The translations under genes and the position numbers were made by a program. From Sipunculus nudus (taxonomy: Eukaryota; Annelida; Sipuncula; Golfingiida; Sipunculidae), in NCBI GenBank assembly GCA_026874595.1, contig CM049318.1, positions 28,982,956 to 29,046,955 on the forward strand: a DNA stretch of 64,000 bases, written 5' to 3'. Shown here one piece after another: positions 12,895 to 25,737 of this stretch; within the stretch, counting starts at the first letter, position 1; each line of letters opens with the position of its first letter. Under the pieces are notes generated by a model. The model worked only from the letters and a program-made list of their open reading frames with translations, was not told the DNA's origin and did no database searches.

Positions 12895-13515
12895 ATGCTG
12901 TTTCCATTCCAATATACAAAACTTTCCTTAAAAATTAATTCAAGGAATCATCCAGAAGATGCCAATGTTGTGTTAATGTAGCTTTTTAAAAGAAATCAAT
13001 TTCTTTTAAATGATTTGAACCAATTAAAATATAATTAAACCATTAGTATGCATAAATTTATAAAATACGAAGCAATTTATGTATAAATAAAGGCACAATT
13101 TAAAATTAGGAAATCTGGATTAAGTATCATTTATAGTTATTTATTGTTTTGCAAATTTAAAAGATATATTTTTGTCGAAAAAAATTAATATACATTTGTA
13201 TGCATGATGTGGTGTTATCTGATTTAGATTTATGATGATGCAATTTAGAATTATGAATCAACTTTTATTTCAGATATTAATATTATATTGGAAATGTATA
13301 GAAATATAAACTATAAAAAAATGATGTGATAATAAAATGAGGATCTAATACAAATACTTGTTCTTTATTTTCCTGCCTCAGTAGAATTGGAGATCAGGCT
13401 TTGTTTGCCCTGTATGTATATGTGCAGAAGTGTTGTAAATCCCACTGCCCCCCCCCCCCCCCCCTTCTCCCTGCTGCCATTGATTCCTTTGCACCTGTGC
13501 ACTGGGACATCAGTT
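12895..13515. repeat. Dispersed repeat block A (paralogue of 60.5-62.0 kb)
   Basis: The order 'ccaatatacaaaactttcc', 'aattcaaggaatcatcc', 'agaagatgcc', 'ttagtatgcataaattta', 'ttgtatgcatgatgtggtg', a poly-C run (13449-13464) and 'ccattgattcctttgcacc' recurs at 60500-61960. A diverged relative lies at 51770-51960. The block has no insertion at the attcaagg word (12938-12945), so it documents the empty site of the 60539-61425 element. Confidence 0.8.
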
Positions 13516-13517
13516 TT

Positions 13518-13970
13518 TAGCTCAGCTGACTGTAAGTCATCTGAGCTATAGCAATCACCCTTTGTCCGTCCGGCCGTTAACAGGGCACAAATCATAGCCG
13601 TTAGACCTAGAAACATCTAACTATACATCAAGGGATGTACTGGGCAAATCTCCTTGGAAACCTGAAATTAGGTCATGGTGACCTATATTTTTTTACCTAC
13701 GGCTGAAAACATGATTTTGAGCTTCAAGACAGTCAGACAGGGCACAAATTGTATCCATTAGACCTAGAAACCTCTAAACTGATATTTTGAAAGATCCTAA
13801 GCAAATGTCCTTGGATACCTGAAAAACATGATTTTGAGCACCCAGACAGTCAGATGGGCCAAATTGTATCCATTAGGCCTAGAATCCTTGATTGTGACAT
13901 TCAGGGAGGTCCTAAGCAAATGTTCTTGGAAACCTGAAATAAGGTCACTGTGACCTATATTCTGCGGGTA
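13518..13970 (+). repeat. Family ii-related hairpin head with diverged internal units
   Basis: It opens with the hairpin tagctcagctgactgtaag...ctgagcta, then tttgtccgtccgg and gttaacagggcacaaatc. At least three diverged units of about 150 bp follow, each containing cctagaa, tcctaagcaaatgtcc and cctgaaat.aggtca. No recognisable tail was found, so this is a partial copy. Confidence 0.7.
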
Positions 13971-13973
13971 ACA

Positions 13974-14140
13974 GAAACTCTCGGCCCCAGAGACACTCGG
14001 CCCGGAGACACTCGGCCCAAGCAACTCTCGGCCATAGAAACACTCAGCCCAGGAGACACTCGGCCTAAGAGACAGTCGGCTCCTGAGCGTGATGAGGTAG
14101 CGATACTCGGCCCCAAGGCCATCGGTCGGTCCCAGAGACA
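13974..14140. repeat. CACTCGGCCC short tandem repeat
   Basis: Nine or so imperfect units of about 17-18 bp built on agacactcggcccag. The tract is GC-rich against AT-rich surroundings. It is open in more than one frame simply because of the repeat, so it is not called as coding. Confidence 0.8.
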
Positions 14141-14374
14141 CTTGGCCCACAGGTCCGATTCAAACCCCGGGAAACCCCTCGTTAACACAATTGTTCCCGT
14201 AGTTATATTGAGTCGCCCTTGCCCATTTGACGCGCCACTTCATATTATTGAAGTTAGTGCTATTTTTTTCACTTAATGCGGGGGTAAAAAAACTTATTAA
14301 AACAATAAAAAAACATATACATCCTAAATGTATGCATAGTTATAATTCTAAATGCTTAACGTTTAATGGATTTT

Positions 14375-15942
14375 TAGCTCAGCTGACTATAAGTCATCTG
14401 AGCTATAGTCGTGGTCCTTTGTCCGTCTTCCGTCCGTCCGGCCGTCCGTCCGTTAACAGGGCACATTTTAAAACCGTTGGACCTACGAATCCAAAATTCT
14501 GCATACCAATAGATGTCCCCAAAATCTCCTACCATACCAAAAATTTGGTCATTAGGACTTCGTTCCTTTGAGATATTAAGGAAAAACCTCCGTTTTCCAT
14601 AAAAAAACCATTGTTACACTTCAAAGCTGCCTAATATCAAAACCACTGATCTGTTTTTAATCATATTTAGTATTCATATTTTTCCATACATTTTCTGTGC
14701 ACATACCAAAAATTAGGTTAGTATTTGGTAATATTTTGAAGTTATGGGCCCAAATATAATGCAGTTTCTTAAAAATCAGGAAATATATTTGCTCACATAA
14801 CATGAGAATTGCTGAGGCTGGAGACTTTTTTTCAGGAATATAACTTTATTTAATCAAGATTCAATTGTTTACCCAAAATTAGATCTGAATTTTGCAAATT
14901 TTTCAAGTTATTAGCATAAATAAAAAATCAGTACCTTAAATTTTGTCCAACTTTGGCAATGGCACGTTTTTTCCCTGTAAGCACTGTTGATTTAATTTTC
15001 ACAGCATATATACATAAGGATTTAATCTTTTGAAATCTGAAATTTCAAAGGAATTGTTTGAAAAGAGTAGCTTTTATTCAAGTTTTCATTCACCATGTCA
15101 AGTGTTGTTTACATCTGGCCCACCTAGTAATATAGTCTTCACTTGCATTATGTAACCCACCCCAGGCAGCTTGCCTTGGCTTAGCTTGGCCACTACTAGC
15201 AGGCTTCCCCTCTGCCCTGCACTCCCAGCCCCCCCCCCCCCCCCCCCCAGCTGGTGCATAAACTAGATGAATGTTATAATTTTCTGTATTTTATTTTATT
15301 TTTGGCTATGCTACATTTTAGATTTTGTATTGTACCACCAGGGTTACAATGATTAAAGTGCACATTTAATTGTGTCCACAAAGTGATGTATTGCTATGAA
15401 AGTGTGGATGTTCATCAGAGTGCTCATTAAAGATTTTAATTTGTTTGACTTATAACTCATGGTTGTATCAGTTGTTACATGATACTGGCTAAATAATCAA
15501 AATTTATATTGCTGATCCTTTATTTCAGTTCATAAAATTAAACATTCCCAACTCCAGTTTGCTCCTGGTATAATATATTGGGTGTTTTGATCCTTGGATT
15601 AATTTTAACACTGTATTAGTTTCATAGTTGAGAATACTTTTCTTTTTTCCTGATACCATTTAAATAAATAAAAATATTTAATTTTTTTCTGTTAGTGCTG
15701 TGGATTTAATTTTCACAGCATGTACACATTAGCATTTCATCTGTTAAAATCTGAAATTTGAAACTAATTGATCAAAAACTGTAGATTTTATTCAAATTTC
15801 CAGGTACCAAGTCTTCATTGTTTACATCAGGTCAGGATAAATGGAGTGTACTGGGCAGTTACATAACACCTTCAGGTCTGACCTACTGCCACTGTGAGTG
15901 TCTGGGTCAGGCTGGGTCAGGCAGTAATTACCAGAGAGCCTC

Positions 15943-15975
<33 letters not shown>

Positions 15976-15985
15976 GGCAGTCCAG

Positions 15986-16042
<57 letters not shown>

Positions 16043-16103
16043 TCCTCTGCTTTTTCTCTTTCTCTCTCCATATCTCTCTCTCTCCTCTGCTTTTTCTCTT
16101 TCT

Positions 16104-16146
<43 letters not shown>

Positions 16147-17521
16147 TCTTATTGCCTCCCTTCCTCCCTCCATCCCATTCTGTTGACAGGTACTATAAAC
16201 TAGATACATTAGCTATAAATGTTGATGCAATTTAGAAATGTGAATCAACTGAAATATTTACGATCACATGTATGTTATACTGTAAATTTATAGTAACATT
16301 CGTAAACCTGGATAAAAATTATGTAATGAAAAAAAAGGAATAAATGCAAATATTGTTAATTTTTTATTGGCTCAGTAGAATGGGGAAAAAAATGAGTTGC
16401 TTTGTTTCTCCATCTTTCTGTCTGTTTTAAATATTTAATGTTCATGAATAAACTTTTTTTAAAAAAAAAGCACTGTTGAATTAAATTTCATATCCTGTAT
16501 GCATATGCAAGGGTGTTGTAACTCTCACCATCCCCTTCTTCATCCCACTGAGGCTTTGCTCCTTGGCACTGTGAACAATAGTTCTATGGCTATAGCATAA
16601 AATTTAATAATTAAAGAAAATATCTGCAGAGAGACAGAGGCGTTGTAACTCTGATCATAACACAACACCCCCCCCCCCAATCAAGTCATTGCACCCGTGG
16701 AGTTGGGGACGTTATGGCAACTGTTTACATATCATAAAATTGATAAAAAAGGTTTACCAAATAAATTGGATCTCATCAGACAAATATGTAAACTGTTGAA
16801 CTGTCAACAGCTTATCAAAAATGTAACCAATGGAAAGGCATGGTCAGATCTCAAATATTATTTGCAACATTTTCTTCAATCATATAAACCAACCATGGCC
16901 CAAATTACCTCTTCCTCTCAAACTTTATCTACATTTCATCATATTTTTAATATTTTAACCTTCTAGGTGGTTCAGTAATGTTGACCATTTGTCCATAGGT
17001 ACCTATGTACATGCCAGAAATTATGTCAATATTGTGTAATATGTAGACGTGAGGGTCATCAAAATAATGTACCTTGTCAAGACCGATCTTGTCAAGATAT
17101 CATGTCATACAGTCACAAATTCATAAATCCCCTCATCAGCATAGTTAATCATAACCTTGTATCTGTCAAATTGAAAGCTTGCAGTTTTCCATACACTATA
17201 GATCCTTCAACAAATAGCCTTATCATCATTATACCACTGCTTAGTATACTGTCATTGCATTCATATTTGCTCAAATAAATTGGTTTTTTTTTTACCCCTC
17301 CCAAATAAATAAAAAATAAACCACTATATTTTACTCCATATTAATCCATCAGTCAGATTATTTCATATATCATTTACTCACATATTACATTATATTCCTT
17401 TATAGAAGCCCAACATGACCATGATATTCATAAGCTTTTTCTACTCAATATAGTATAACAATGGTGATACATTTATAGTCCAATCATGATCAGCTGAGCG
17501 CCGTGACCCATGGGTCCCTTG
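14375..17521 (+). mobile_element. Family ii element, copy 1 (hairpin head, palindromic tail)
   Basis: The head tagctcagctgactataag...ctgagctatag forms a hairpin and is followed by a tccgtccgtccgg run. The tail (17490-17521) reads tcagctgagc, gccgt, the 12-bp palindrome gacccatgggtc, then ccttg. The first ten tail bases are the exact inverse of gctcagctga in the head. Sub-terminal inverted repeats plus a 3' hairpin just before the end are typical of non-autonomous Helentron/Helitron-like elements. The interior holds a poly-C (about 15230-15249), the (CT)n tract and a segment related to 62.5-62.65 kb. Confidence 0.7.
15945..16145. repeat. (CT)n microsatellite
   Basis: A long CT/TCTC tract with a duplicated interruption (cctctgctttttctctttc twice, near 16044 and 16084). 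The Leu-Ser and Arg-Glu repeat translations on the two strands are artefacts. Confidence 0.95.
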
Positions 17522-18419
17522 TTTTTTTGCTTTTAACACTTTAAAATTCTTTCAATTTTTATTTTTTTTTAAATTTGATTTTAAAATTTATTTTAAAAAC
17601 TACAAATTTACTTTTGTAACTTCATTACAGTAGAATTAAAGAAATACAACTTATTGCCCCATGCCGTTTACATGAAATGTAGACATCAAAGTTTTACACT
17701 GCCCAAAAAGCTGATGTATACCGTAATTATAAACAAATATTCAATTTTTTAATTACGGTACTTAAAGTAGCTTAAAATTGTAAACCTTCAGGCTTGATAT
17801 ACGCTGAATGACAAAAATTACATTTTGATTCAAATTGGCTCGTCAAATTGATGATTAGAACTAATCTTGCCTTTTATATCCCAGATAACAGTAATGGTTA
17901 AATTTTATATGGCTTTTTATATTTTAAAGTTTTTATTTTAAAATTTGGAGGTTAAAAATTGAAATAGAATTTTGAAATTAATTTTAATGGATTCAGCACA
18001 TCAAAATTAGGATAGGTGGTAGGTCTGATTGAATTTTGCAATAAAAGTTCAATTGAATTTAACTTTGAAATTTGTTTGAATTGACAATTGAAAAATTGTC
18101 CAATAATTTGCAAGCCTCCACCTATTGGGGTTGGATGTTCCTCTTGTGGGATGCTCCCCAACCTGTTTTTGCATTCACCTATTCGACTCTAAATTTGTGA
18201 ATATTCCATGATTATGTTCCTGAATCCAGGTCATGTGCCAGATCCACACCAAAATCTAATTAATTCTATATTGATCCATTCCAAAAATCCCCTGTAGATA
18301 TAATGAGATTTTGTTCATGATTACATCAATTATTTGTGAACAAGCACATGCTTGACCAGGGATGAACACATAATAATGGGCTCCTCCTGGTGGAGGCATA
18401 TTAATATGCGGTCTCTAAT
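17522..18419. other. AT-rich stretch with one dispersed ~200-bp repeat
   Basis: No gene was recognised. At about 18185-18400 lies a repeat with the words 'gtgaatattcc', 'ccaaaatctaatt' and 'gagattttgttcatgatt', shared with 26216-26450 and 31615-31830. Confidence 0.6.
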
Positions 18420-18720
18420 CTCTATAAAGTAATTTCTGGTGCTGACACAGGCACATTCAACTGCATCACATCTCTATCGATCCCGAGACAATCTGTCACT
18501 CGTTGTAGAAGTTGAAGGATACTGTTTGCTTCTGGACTGCCGTGCCTATCTGTATCATTTGGCTGGTCACCCCTGGGTATAAATCCTGTGTGTTTCCAAC
18601 AATTGCCGATGGTGGCGCTGCTGATGGAATCCCAGGCACGAGCTTCGTCGTGCACTGTGTCACTAAGGCCAATCCCCCTAGGTTCGCTGTTGTTTGTACA
18701 CGATAAAGGCCGCTTGACCT
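18420..18720 (-). pseudogene. Tigger/pogo-type (CENP-B-like) transposase remnant
   Basis: Read on the minus strand, a short open segment contains a DTVHDEARAWDSIS stretch followed at once by a TIGNCWKHTGF stretch. This spacing resembles the C-terminal part of DDE transposases of the Tigger/pogo group, where an Ala-Trp precedes 'T-I-x-N-C-[FW]-x-x-[AT]-G-F'. A hydrophilic tail of about 45 residues follows and ends at a stop near 18422. The DNA-binding domains and the DDE catalytic core are absent, and no flanking inverted repeats were found. It is therefore a dead fragment. The assignment rests on motif memory and would be settled by a protein search. Confidence 0.6.
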
Positions 18721-21700
18721 CGTACCCCTGTTAATTGCTCCTAAACTACTAATCTGGTTTGCCTGATTAAATGACACATATTCAAACAGCTCTTGGTGTG
18801 AAATCAACACTGGTCAATCAGCTGATGACAGCTTTCCCCAAACAACTTTCAAGGGTGTTAGGTCTTATTTATTCAGGGGCACCGGGTACTTGATCCATAA
18901 GCAGTGAGGCGTGACATGTTGTAAACACAGAAGTGGCCAGGTCAGCTGAGACCAAGCAATAACACCCCAGTTTGATGAAATATTTCCGACTTGTCTTAAG
19001 CTGGAATAAATCAGGAAGTTGGTGTTTGATCAAGGGAATGTCGCACATTTGGGTAAAAAAGCACCTGGCAGATGGCGGATAGTGTGGCTGGCAAATGAAC
19101 GAAGTAAATAAGTAGTAAGGAAAATGGGACTTTGTCATTTGTTGGCGATAGGCGAGGTTGGCGGATGAACAAGGGGAGAATGAAAGAGGTTAGACTGTAT
19201 TGCCTTTTCGCTTGGCAAACATGTGGATGGAACAGCATTTTTCCTTTTGTACCAATCTGTTGGAAAGGTGACCACCTATATGTTTTCAACATTAGTAGCT
19301 GATAAGTAGTAACTCGCATGATAAAAAAAAAAAAATTTACAGGTGGTGTTCCATCGACTCCCTATATTTCCTTTATTTTCCCATTAAAATGGTCAATAGT
19401 TCTTATACTCTCCGGCATTTAGGCCCTCATTTCTTATATATTCCTGTTTTGTTTCACCGCACAAATGTGTTTCTGATATAACAGTGTTACCATTGAAAAC
19501 ATTCAGTTCTTTTGGACATAAGTGTGCATGTAGGATGACTTGTAAGATGGCAGAATCAGTTTTACACTGAGGGAACTGTGACTGAAAGTTTGATATGATG
19601 GTAGGATGCACCTTTACCAGAAAGGCTTTTTTACTGTGGAAAGACAAACCTGTATTTATTCCTTTTCACTGGAAAGGTGAGAATTTTGAAGTATTTTGAT
19701 CCCTGCAATAGACTTTACCAGTTGGACTTTGGCCATTTAGATGTATGCTCTATGCAAAGAGCAAGGAAAGGCAAAACAGATCGGTGCATGGAGTGATATA
19801 GGGCAAATATGTATATAAGCTCGGGGGGGGGGGGATTATTTATAGATCAAATACTAGGACATGTTTTTTTTTGCCTGTACAATTTATGATGCATGCATCC
19901 TTTGGAGTACATTGCTACATTTCAAAAGGATTACAAAAATATCCACTTATTATCAGGAAGCATACAGTGTCATTCACACTTAGTAATGTACACTGTGAGT
20001 TATTTTGTCAACATCTGATATAGTAATCTAGGTTTTTAATTTCATTAAGATACAGGTAAAATATATGATTTTTTTTCAATTATAATAACTGTAATATAAA
20101 TAAAATATTATTTTTTTTCATTTCAGTGAAAGCTAATTTAATTTAGCTAATCATATAGGATGTGTACAAATTATATTTTTCCTCAAACAATTTCCTCTTT
20201 TTTCATAATTATTCAGACACTGAAGAAGTTCTCCAGTGTTTATTACTGCTTAGCACTAATCTTATATGAACAGCACACATTGGGTCAAAGGGTGCACTAT
20301 ACACACCAGTAGTTGTGAATGTGAATGAGCAAGTCATGCTGATCTCATATCTCATCAAACTCCCAGTCAGAGCAGTAAACAAGTTGAGTGTGTGGGGAGT
20401 CCCCAATCAGGTACAAGTCTGGGTCAGCCATAGGGGTTCATATGGTAAGGGAAGAAACATGTAGCAGGTCACAGGCTTAACCACAGAGAACAGCTCCTTG
20501 GAATAATCTAGCTGATATGGTTCTGTTGTACCAGTGATCTCTCATAATGAATCATATGCTCTGGGCTATATTTAGTTCTGCCAAGTGAGTTGTTTTTATT
20601 ATTTATTTCATTCACTGTTACTATATATTGGTGTGGTTATGTAGTACTACTGGTATGTATAGGTTTGTAGATGGTAGGTTTTGTTTGGGCTTTGTCTGAG
20701 TGTACCATTAATCATAAGGGTGTCATCCCTGAATGACGCAGATAGATAGGACGTATGGCTGATTTCACTGCTCGTTACGACGCAGCCCGCTGAGGCGCAC
20801 CGCCCAGTTAACTACAGCGGTACCCGTTGAGACGTAGCCCGGCGAGACGTACCCCGGGCAAGGCGTGTATAGCCTGTCCATAAGGACGATACAGAGGTTC
20901 AATTCAATAGTATAAATGTTTGTAAAACTATAATCTAACCAATATTCATTACAATTTGTAGATGTATGAAATGGTCATGGCCAAAGGAAAACACCGTCTG
21001 AATACTGATGTTTTCATATGAGTATGAAACTAACAAATACGCGCTACTACAAACAAATATGCGCTACTACAAACAAATACACGTAGTCTGACTATATATA
21101 TCCACATGTGGGATATAAATAAATCACATTAATATCCCACACAAACAGATTATATTTGGTGTCAAAATGACAAAATGATATTTGAGCTGGACGATTTAGT
21201 GTTTGACAACATCTCGGCTTGACGACGTTTCACAGATACGTTAAAGATACAGGTGTGTGATTATTTGATTTCTGATTGTGTATAAATTTAACAGATCTTT
21301 GCACTTGGGCCATGGCAAAAAAAATAAGCTAGGAAAACACATATTAAACTATTTTATACTTTAACATGTATGTCTGTTATTTTCTGTTATTTTATTGCAC
21401 ATATAATATGTTAATGTGTTTCCTCAAATGAAAAATATAACGTGAAAAAAAAACATGCATGAACATATTTTACCTTATAAACACTATAAAACTTGATTTA
21501 TTCTATAAATTTACTACTGATTTACTCCTGATCAAAGGCCCTGCTCTACGGTCTTTGTTAGACCATTTATAAAATAAGTCCTTTAATAACAATGACCTGA
21601 ATTGCATGGCCCGGTGTATCCGCTGTTTGTGATAAACATGATTGATTGATTGAGAGAAAAAGAAAGATAGAGGGAGAGAAGAGGAGGAAGAAAGGGCCAG

Positions 21701-22140
21701 TTACAGAGAGAATGAGAACGATATATTAAGCGCCTCTAGAAATATATAATTAATTTCAAATACATACAGATAGAAAAGTTTATATTCTCATGGATTCCAG
21801 ACATCTCTAAGAAAAATACATAACAGAGAGGGAGAGAGAGGGAGAGAGAGAGAGGGACATTAAATATTGTTCGATAATATAAACAGATTTTTATGTTTGA
21901 TGATACCGGTAAAATGATGTTGCGTATAATAATTATGGACGATGCAGACGTTGTAATGTTTATTTAGATATTTATGGTTGCATGTGCCATAACAATCACA
22001 TCAATGGTTACATGATCAGGGGTGGATTAATGTTTGCATACCACTTTAAGAGAACCCTTTGTGGCAGAGCGGTTTTCAGCAGCACGAAACAGCTTAATTA
22101 TTTCAGACAAGAGTGAGTTTGATATTAATTGAAATATATA
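18721..22140. other. Intergenic DNA, no gene recognised
   Basis: The content is AT-rich with a few oddities. There is a GC-rich patch at about 20750-20875 with repeated gacg(c/t)agcccg(c/g) words, a 24-bp tandem 'cgctactacaaacaaata' at about 21036-21085, and GA-rich stretches at 21650-21690 and 21828-21857. Short frames on the minus strand (19.0-19.6 kb) show no recognisable domain. Confidence 0.5.
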
Positions 22141-22372
22141 TGTCAGAGACAAGATTAAAATCCAGGCAGATTTTTAAATTCGCCTAGACGAGATTGCGAT
22201 TGTGATCTCGCTTAGGCGAGATTGCGATTGTGATCTCGCCTAGACAGATTTTAAAACTAGCCTAGACGAGATCACAATCGCAATCTCGCCTAGGACTAGT
22301 AGGAGAGATCACAATCGCAATCTCGTCTAAGCGAATTTAAAATCCGCCTGGATTTCAATCTCGTCTCTGACA
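22141..22372. mobile_element. 232-bp palindromic MITE
   Basis: The sequence begins tgtcagagacaagattaaa and ends with the near inverse, ttcaatctcgtctctgaca. Between them lie alternating copies of cgagattgcgattgtgatc and its inverse gatcacaatcgcaatctcg, so nearly the whole unit can fold on itself. TA-rich sequence flanks both ends. A second, more decayed copy sits at 43537-43710. Confidence 0.85.
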
Positions 22373-22380
22373 TATACATA

Positions 22381-22418
<38 letters not shown>

Positions 22419-25400
22419 CAATACCTACCCGTTTTCCGGGGACATTCAACAAAACAGTTAATTTCAAGTCAAACATGAATAAATTTTGCAAGTAAATAAA
22501 ACACAGTGTTATATTCTATAAACAGATTAACAGCTAATATAACCTGAGTATATCATGAGCAGGATATAGCATGCCCAACGCGCCTCGTGATGTGTTTATA
22601 CAACCATAAGCACCGTACTGGGCTATGTTTCTGAGGGCATTCTAGGCATGAGCAGTGAACCGCGTCTGATCAAGTCTCGTCTCTGCGGGTGCTCTGAAAC
22701 AACATGCGTTGTATTGATCTGCGTCCCACTGGAACGTAGTCAATCATAAGATATTAACTTATAGCTTCGGAGATTATTGCTAACAGTAGCTCTAATGATT
22801 CATAATATATCATGACATGATCACAATATATTACTCATGATACAATACAGGATACAATTAAAATATAAGTGATATACATTAATTTTAATTCCAATCTGAG
22901 ATTTCCCTTACCGGTATACAAAGAAATGTGAATAAGCTCATCCATAGTGCCTAAATTTCTTTTAACATTTTCAAATTGCTCCCTTGAATGACTGAGAGGC
23001 AATTTAAGGGGTCAGTCACCCAACAGTGTCATGTACAATTCATGTTTTTGCACATTGGGAATGAGCAGTATCTTGGGAACTAAAATCATGGAGGTGTGTG
23101 TGTGTGTGTGTGTAAGGGGGGGGAGGGGCACTTAATAGGGCCGGGTGCTAATTTCAGGTAGGTCAGTTATGGCTAATGTGAAAGACATATTCAGCAATGG
23201 CCATACGGTCAGTTATATATGAAATAGGGTTGGGCAAAATCATGGTTAACAGCCCAGCCCAGTGGGTTTTTCTTGGTAAACCCATGTTTTTGGGTTACAG
23301 ATTTAATGGGCAGTATAGTGTACATGTGCGAACTGCTGACAGAATATTACAAAATAATAACATTATATATATAGACCATGCTTTGCTCAGCATTGAAAGC
23401 TATTTATATAAATGTAATTAAACATCATAGTAAAAGCATGTGTGAACTAACTAAAAAATATACATAATAATCTGAAATTTCCATTTTAAATTGCTTTTTA
23501 GCGAAACTGCATTTTCTTAGATTGTATAGGAAAAAAGCTTAAAAATAATCTTTTCTGAAACTGTCCAGCCAAATTGTCCAATATTTCACAGAAATGATTC
23601 CTGGAACAATCTCTCTCAAGTTTGTTCAAATGATTCCATTTTGGAGATTTTTGGCCGAGTTACAGTAGGTTGAACTTAGTCATCCGTCCAAAAAAGCACA
23701 CTAAAATTTAAATCTCAAAAACAGCAGGAGCAATCACCAAATTTTATGCCCATGTTTGTCACATAAGTCATATCTGAAATTGAGGTATTGGTGGCGCCAC
23801 CTACATTGATCTGTTTTTGACAAGCAAAAGTGTAATTTTAGATTCTTCTAGCTAATACACTGTTTTATGATGAAACTGTTGAGCTGATTGGTTTTAAACT
23901 TTACAAGAATTATTCAGTGGTAGGGTTCTGCCAGTTTTATAAGAATAGGTTGGGTAAATGTAGCTTGAAAAAAGCAGGGTAGCCAATTGAAAAAAGGCTT
24001 TCAGTGTTTGAAGACAGATTTGACGTCATGCCAAGTCAAGAGGTCTCACAGTTCAACCGGGTGAGGTCCAGACATCACCATGGCGACTGACCTGGCTCTG
24101 TCTGGTGTCTAGACACATCGTCTAGATGTCTAGACACATTGTCTAGATGCAGAATGCCCAGATTAGAACTAGTGGAACTATATCTGTCAACTGTTTGAAA
24201 AAACTTGGTTTGCATGTGTAGCAAATCTGTGAGCTAATGCGATAGTGTGGCGTCATCCGTCGGGCGTCATAGCTATCTCAAAAAGGGCAAGAGCTAGCAT
24301 CACCAATTTTTTTGCAAAAAATTAGTCATCTTAAAAATTCTATAATATTTTGCTTATTTCTTGGCTAACTGCATTTTCTTAGATTTTATAGGGAAAAAGC
24401 TAAATTCAAACATTTAAAAATGTTCTTCTCTGAAACCATGCTGCCCAATTGTCCGTTCATCTGTCCCAATAATCCTCCCTGGCAAAAAGAACATATCCAA
24501 AATATCCTGACTGATACATCCTAGTTTTAAAATGTTCTAGTCTGAAACTTGCAGGTCCGAAACATCCATTTTGCTGAAATCATAATGACTAAGGTAGATA
24601 TGCAGGACATAAGAGGATCAATAACATATTTTAAAAATAAACCTCCATTCATACTCCAAAACTTTGCACAGGTTTGCATTAGGCCCGTAGGCCTTGTTAT
24701 GGATATTTATATTGCCATCAGACTTGGTTCAGGTTTCAAATGACTGACTCAAAGAAGGCAGACTTGGGACTCGAAACCTCAAGGACTCGAACTTGGACTT
24801 GAGTAGCCTGGACTTGCAGACTCTGTCACCATCTAATATGATAGGACATGGTAGGCCAATCTTATATATAATATGGGATTTCTGCACATAATGGTTATTA
24901 GATTTTGTTAAAGTTGGCAAAATTCCACATCTTGTTTCTGTACAAGTTGTAGAAAAAAATCCATTTCCCCGCTCCATATTTTTTTTAGCCCGTTGAACAA
25001 CAATATTCGTGTGTGGGCTAAAATTATCTGAAGGCAGTGCTGTGCATATATATATATATAATAGTGATGTAATAGTGACTTTGTTCTTATCTTGATTATC
25101 TTATACCTATTTGTTTTTATTTAAGGAAACGGATTCTGAATTCAACTGGAGAAAAATATGAAATCAGAGGAAACAGGAGAAATCACTGCATGGCTGTAAG
25201 ACACATAGATGGACAGCTCTAGTGACTACAGATTTAGTTTTCCCATCTGTACCATATGATGGACCAGTTCGACCAGTGTTGATTAATGATACATATCTGT
25301 CAATTAGATCAAAGATACACTCCATCCTAGACATCTGAGAACTTATTCCATTCTGGACCATATGTGATTGTACCAAACATGCTCAATTTGTAATTGACAT

Positions 25401-25560
25401 GAACCATTCTTTTACTGTACATAGTTTAATTCAACTTAATATGAGGATAAATAGCACAAAGTCTTTTCTGGTAATTACTCACCATTATTCCCTGTGTTCA
25501 TCTGTATCATCAGTTTCCTGCTCAAGTTCCAGTTGTGATACACAAGATTCATCTGTTGAT
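22373..25560. other. Intergenic DNA upstream of the receptor gene
   Basis: It holds a (TA)n tract (22385-22417), a (TG)n tract (23094-23113), and a repeated segment 'aactgcattttcttagatt' with its following ~80 bp at about 23505 and 24367. A direct 24-bp repeat of tgtctagacacat(c/t)gtctaga lies near 24110-24150. A 'ggactcgaacttggacttg' segment at 24735-24830 is shared with 47255-47400 and 59700-59810. No gene was recognised. Any promoter of the receptor gene should lie in the last part. Confidence 0.5.
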
Positions 25561-25647
25561 TGAGACTAGGACAGTTTTACAAATTATTGCATCACTCGCA
25601 ATGCTGAGGGACCCGGTTGTTTAAAGTCAGCAGCACAGAAGACGCCC

Positions 25648-25737
25648 ATGATGTCAGATTCAACAGAATGTCATTGTTGGAGGTACCAGTTGGTCTGCAC
25701 ATATGTCGCATTTGGTCTCCTGGTGTCAAAGGTTCAG
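25648..25737 (+). CDS. Exon 1: start codon and signal peptide
   Basis: Thirty codons from ATG to a strong donor (cag|gtaggt), phase 0. Two adjacent ATGs (25648 and 25651) are the first in this frame after an in-frame TAG at 25567. The peptide has a 14-residue polar start, then a hydrophobic run (LVCTYVAFGLLVSKVQ) that continues into GAPAPG of exon 2, a plausible signal-peptidase region. No other candidate exon carries a start for the receptor. An additional 5' exon cannot be excluded. Confidence 0.72.

Noticed and set aside
14140-14180. tRNA-like B box on the minus strand
   Set aside because: No A box at the right distance and no cloverleaf could be drawn.
15818-16235. Open frames of Leu/Ser or Arg/Glu repeats
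   Set aside because: They come from the (CT)n microsatellite, which is open in several frames on both strands.
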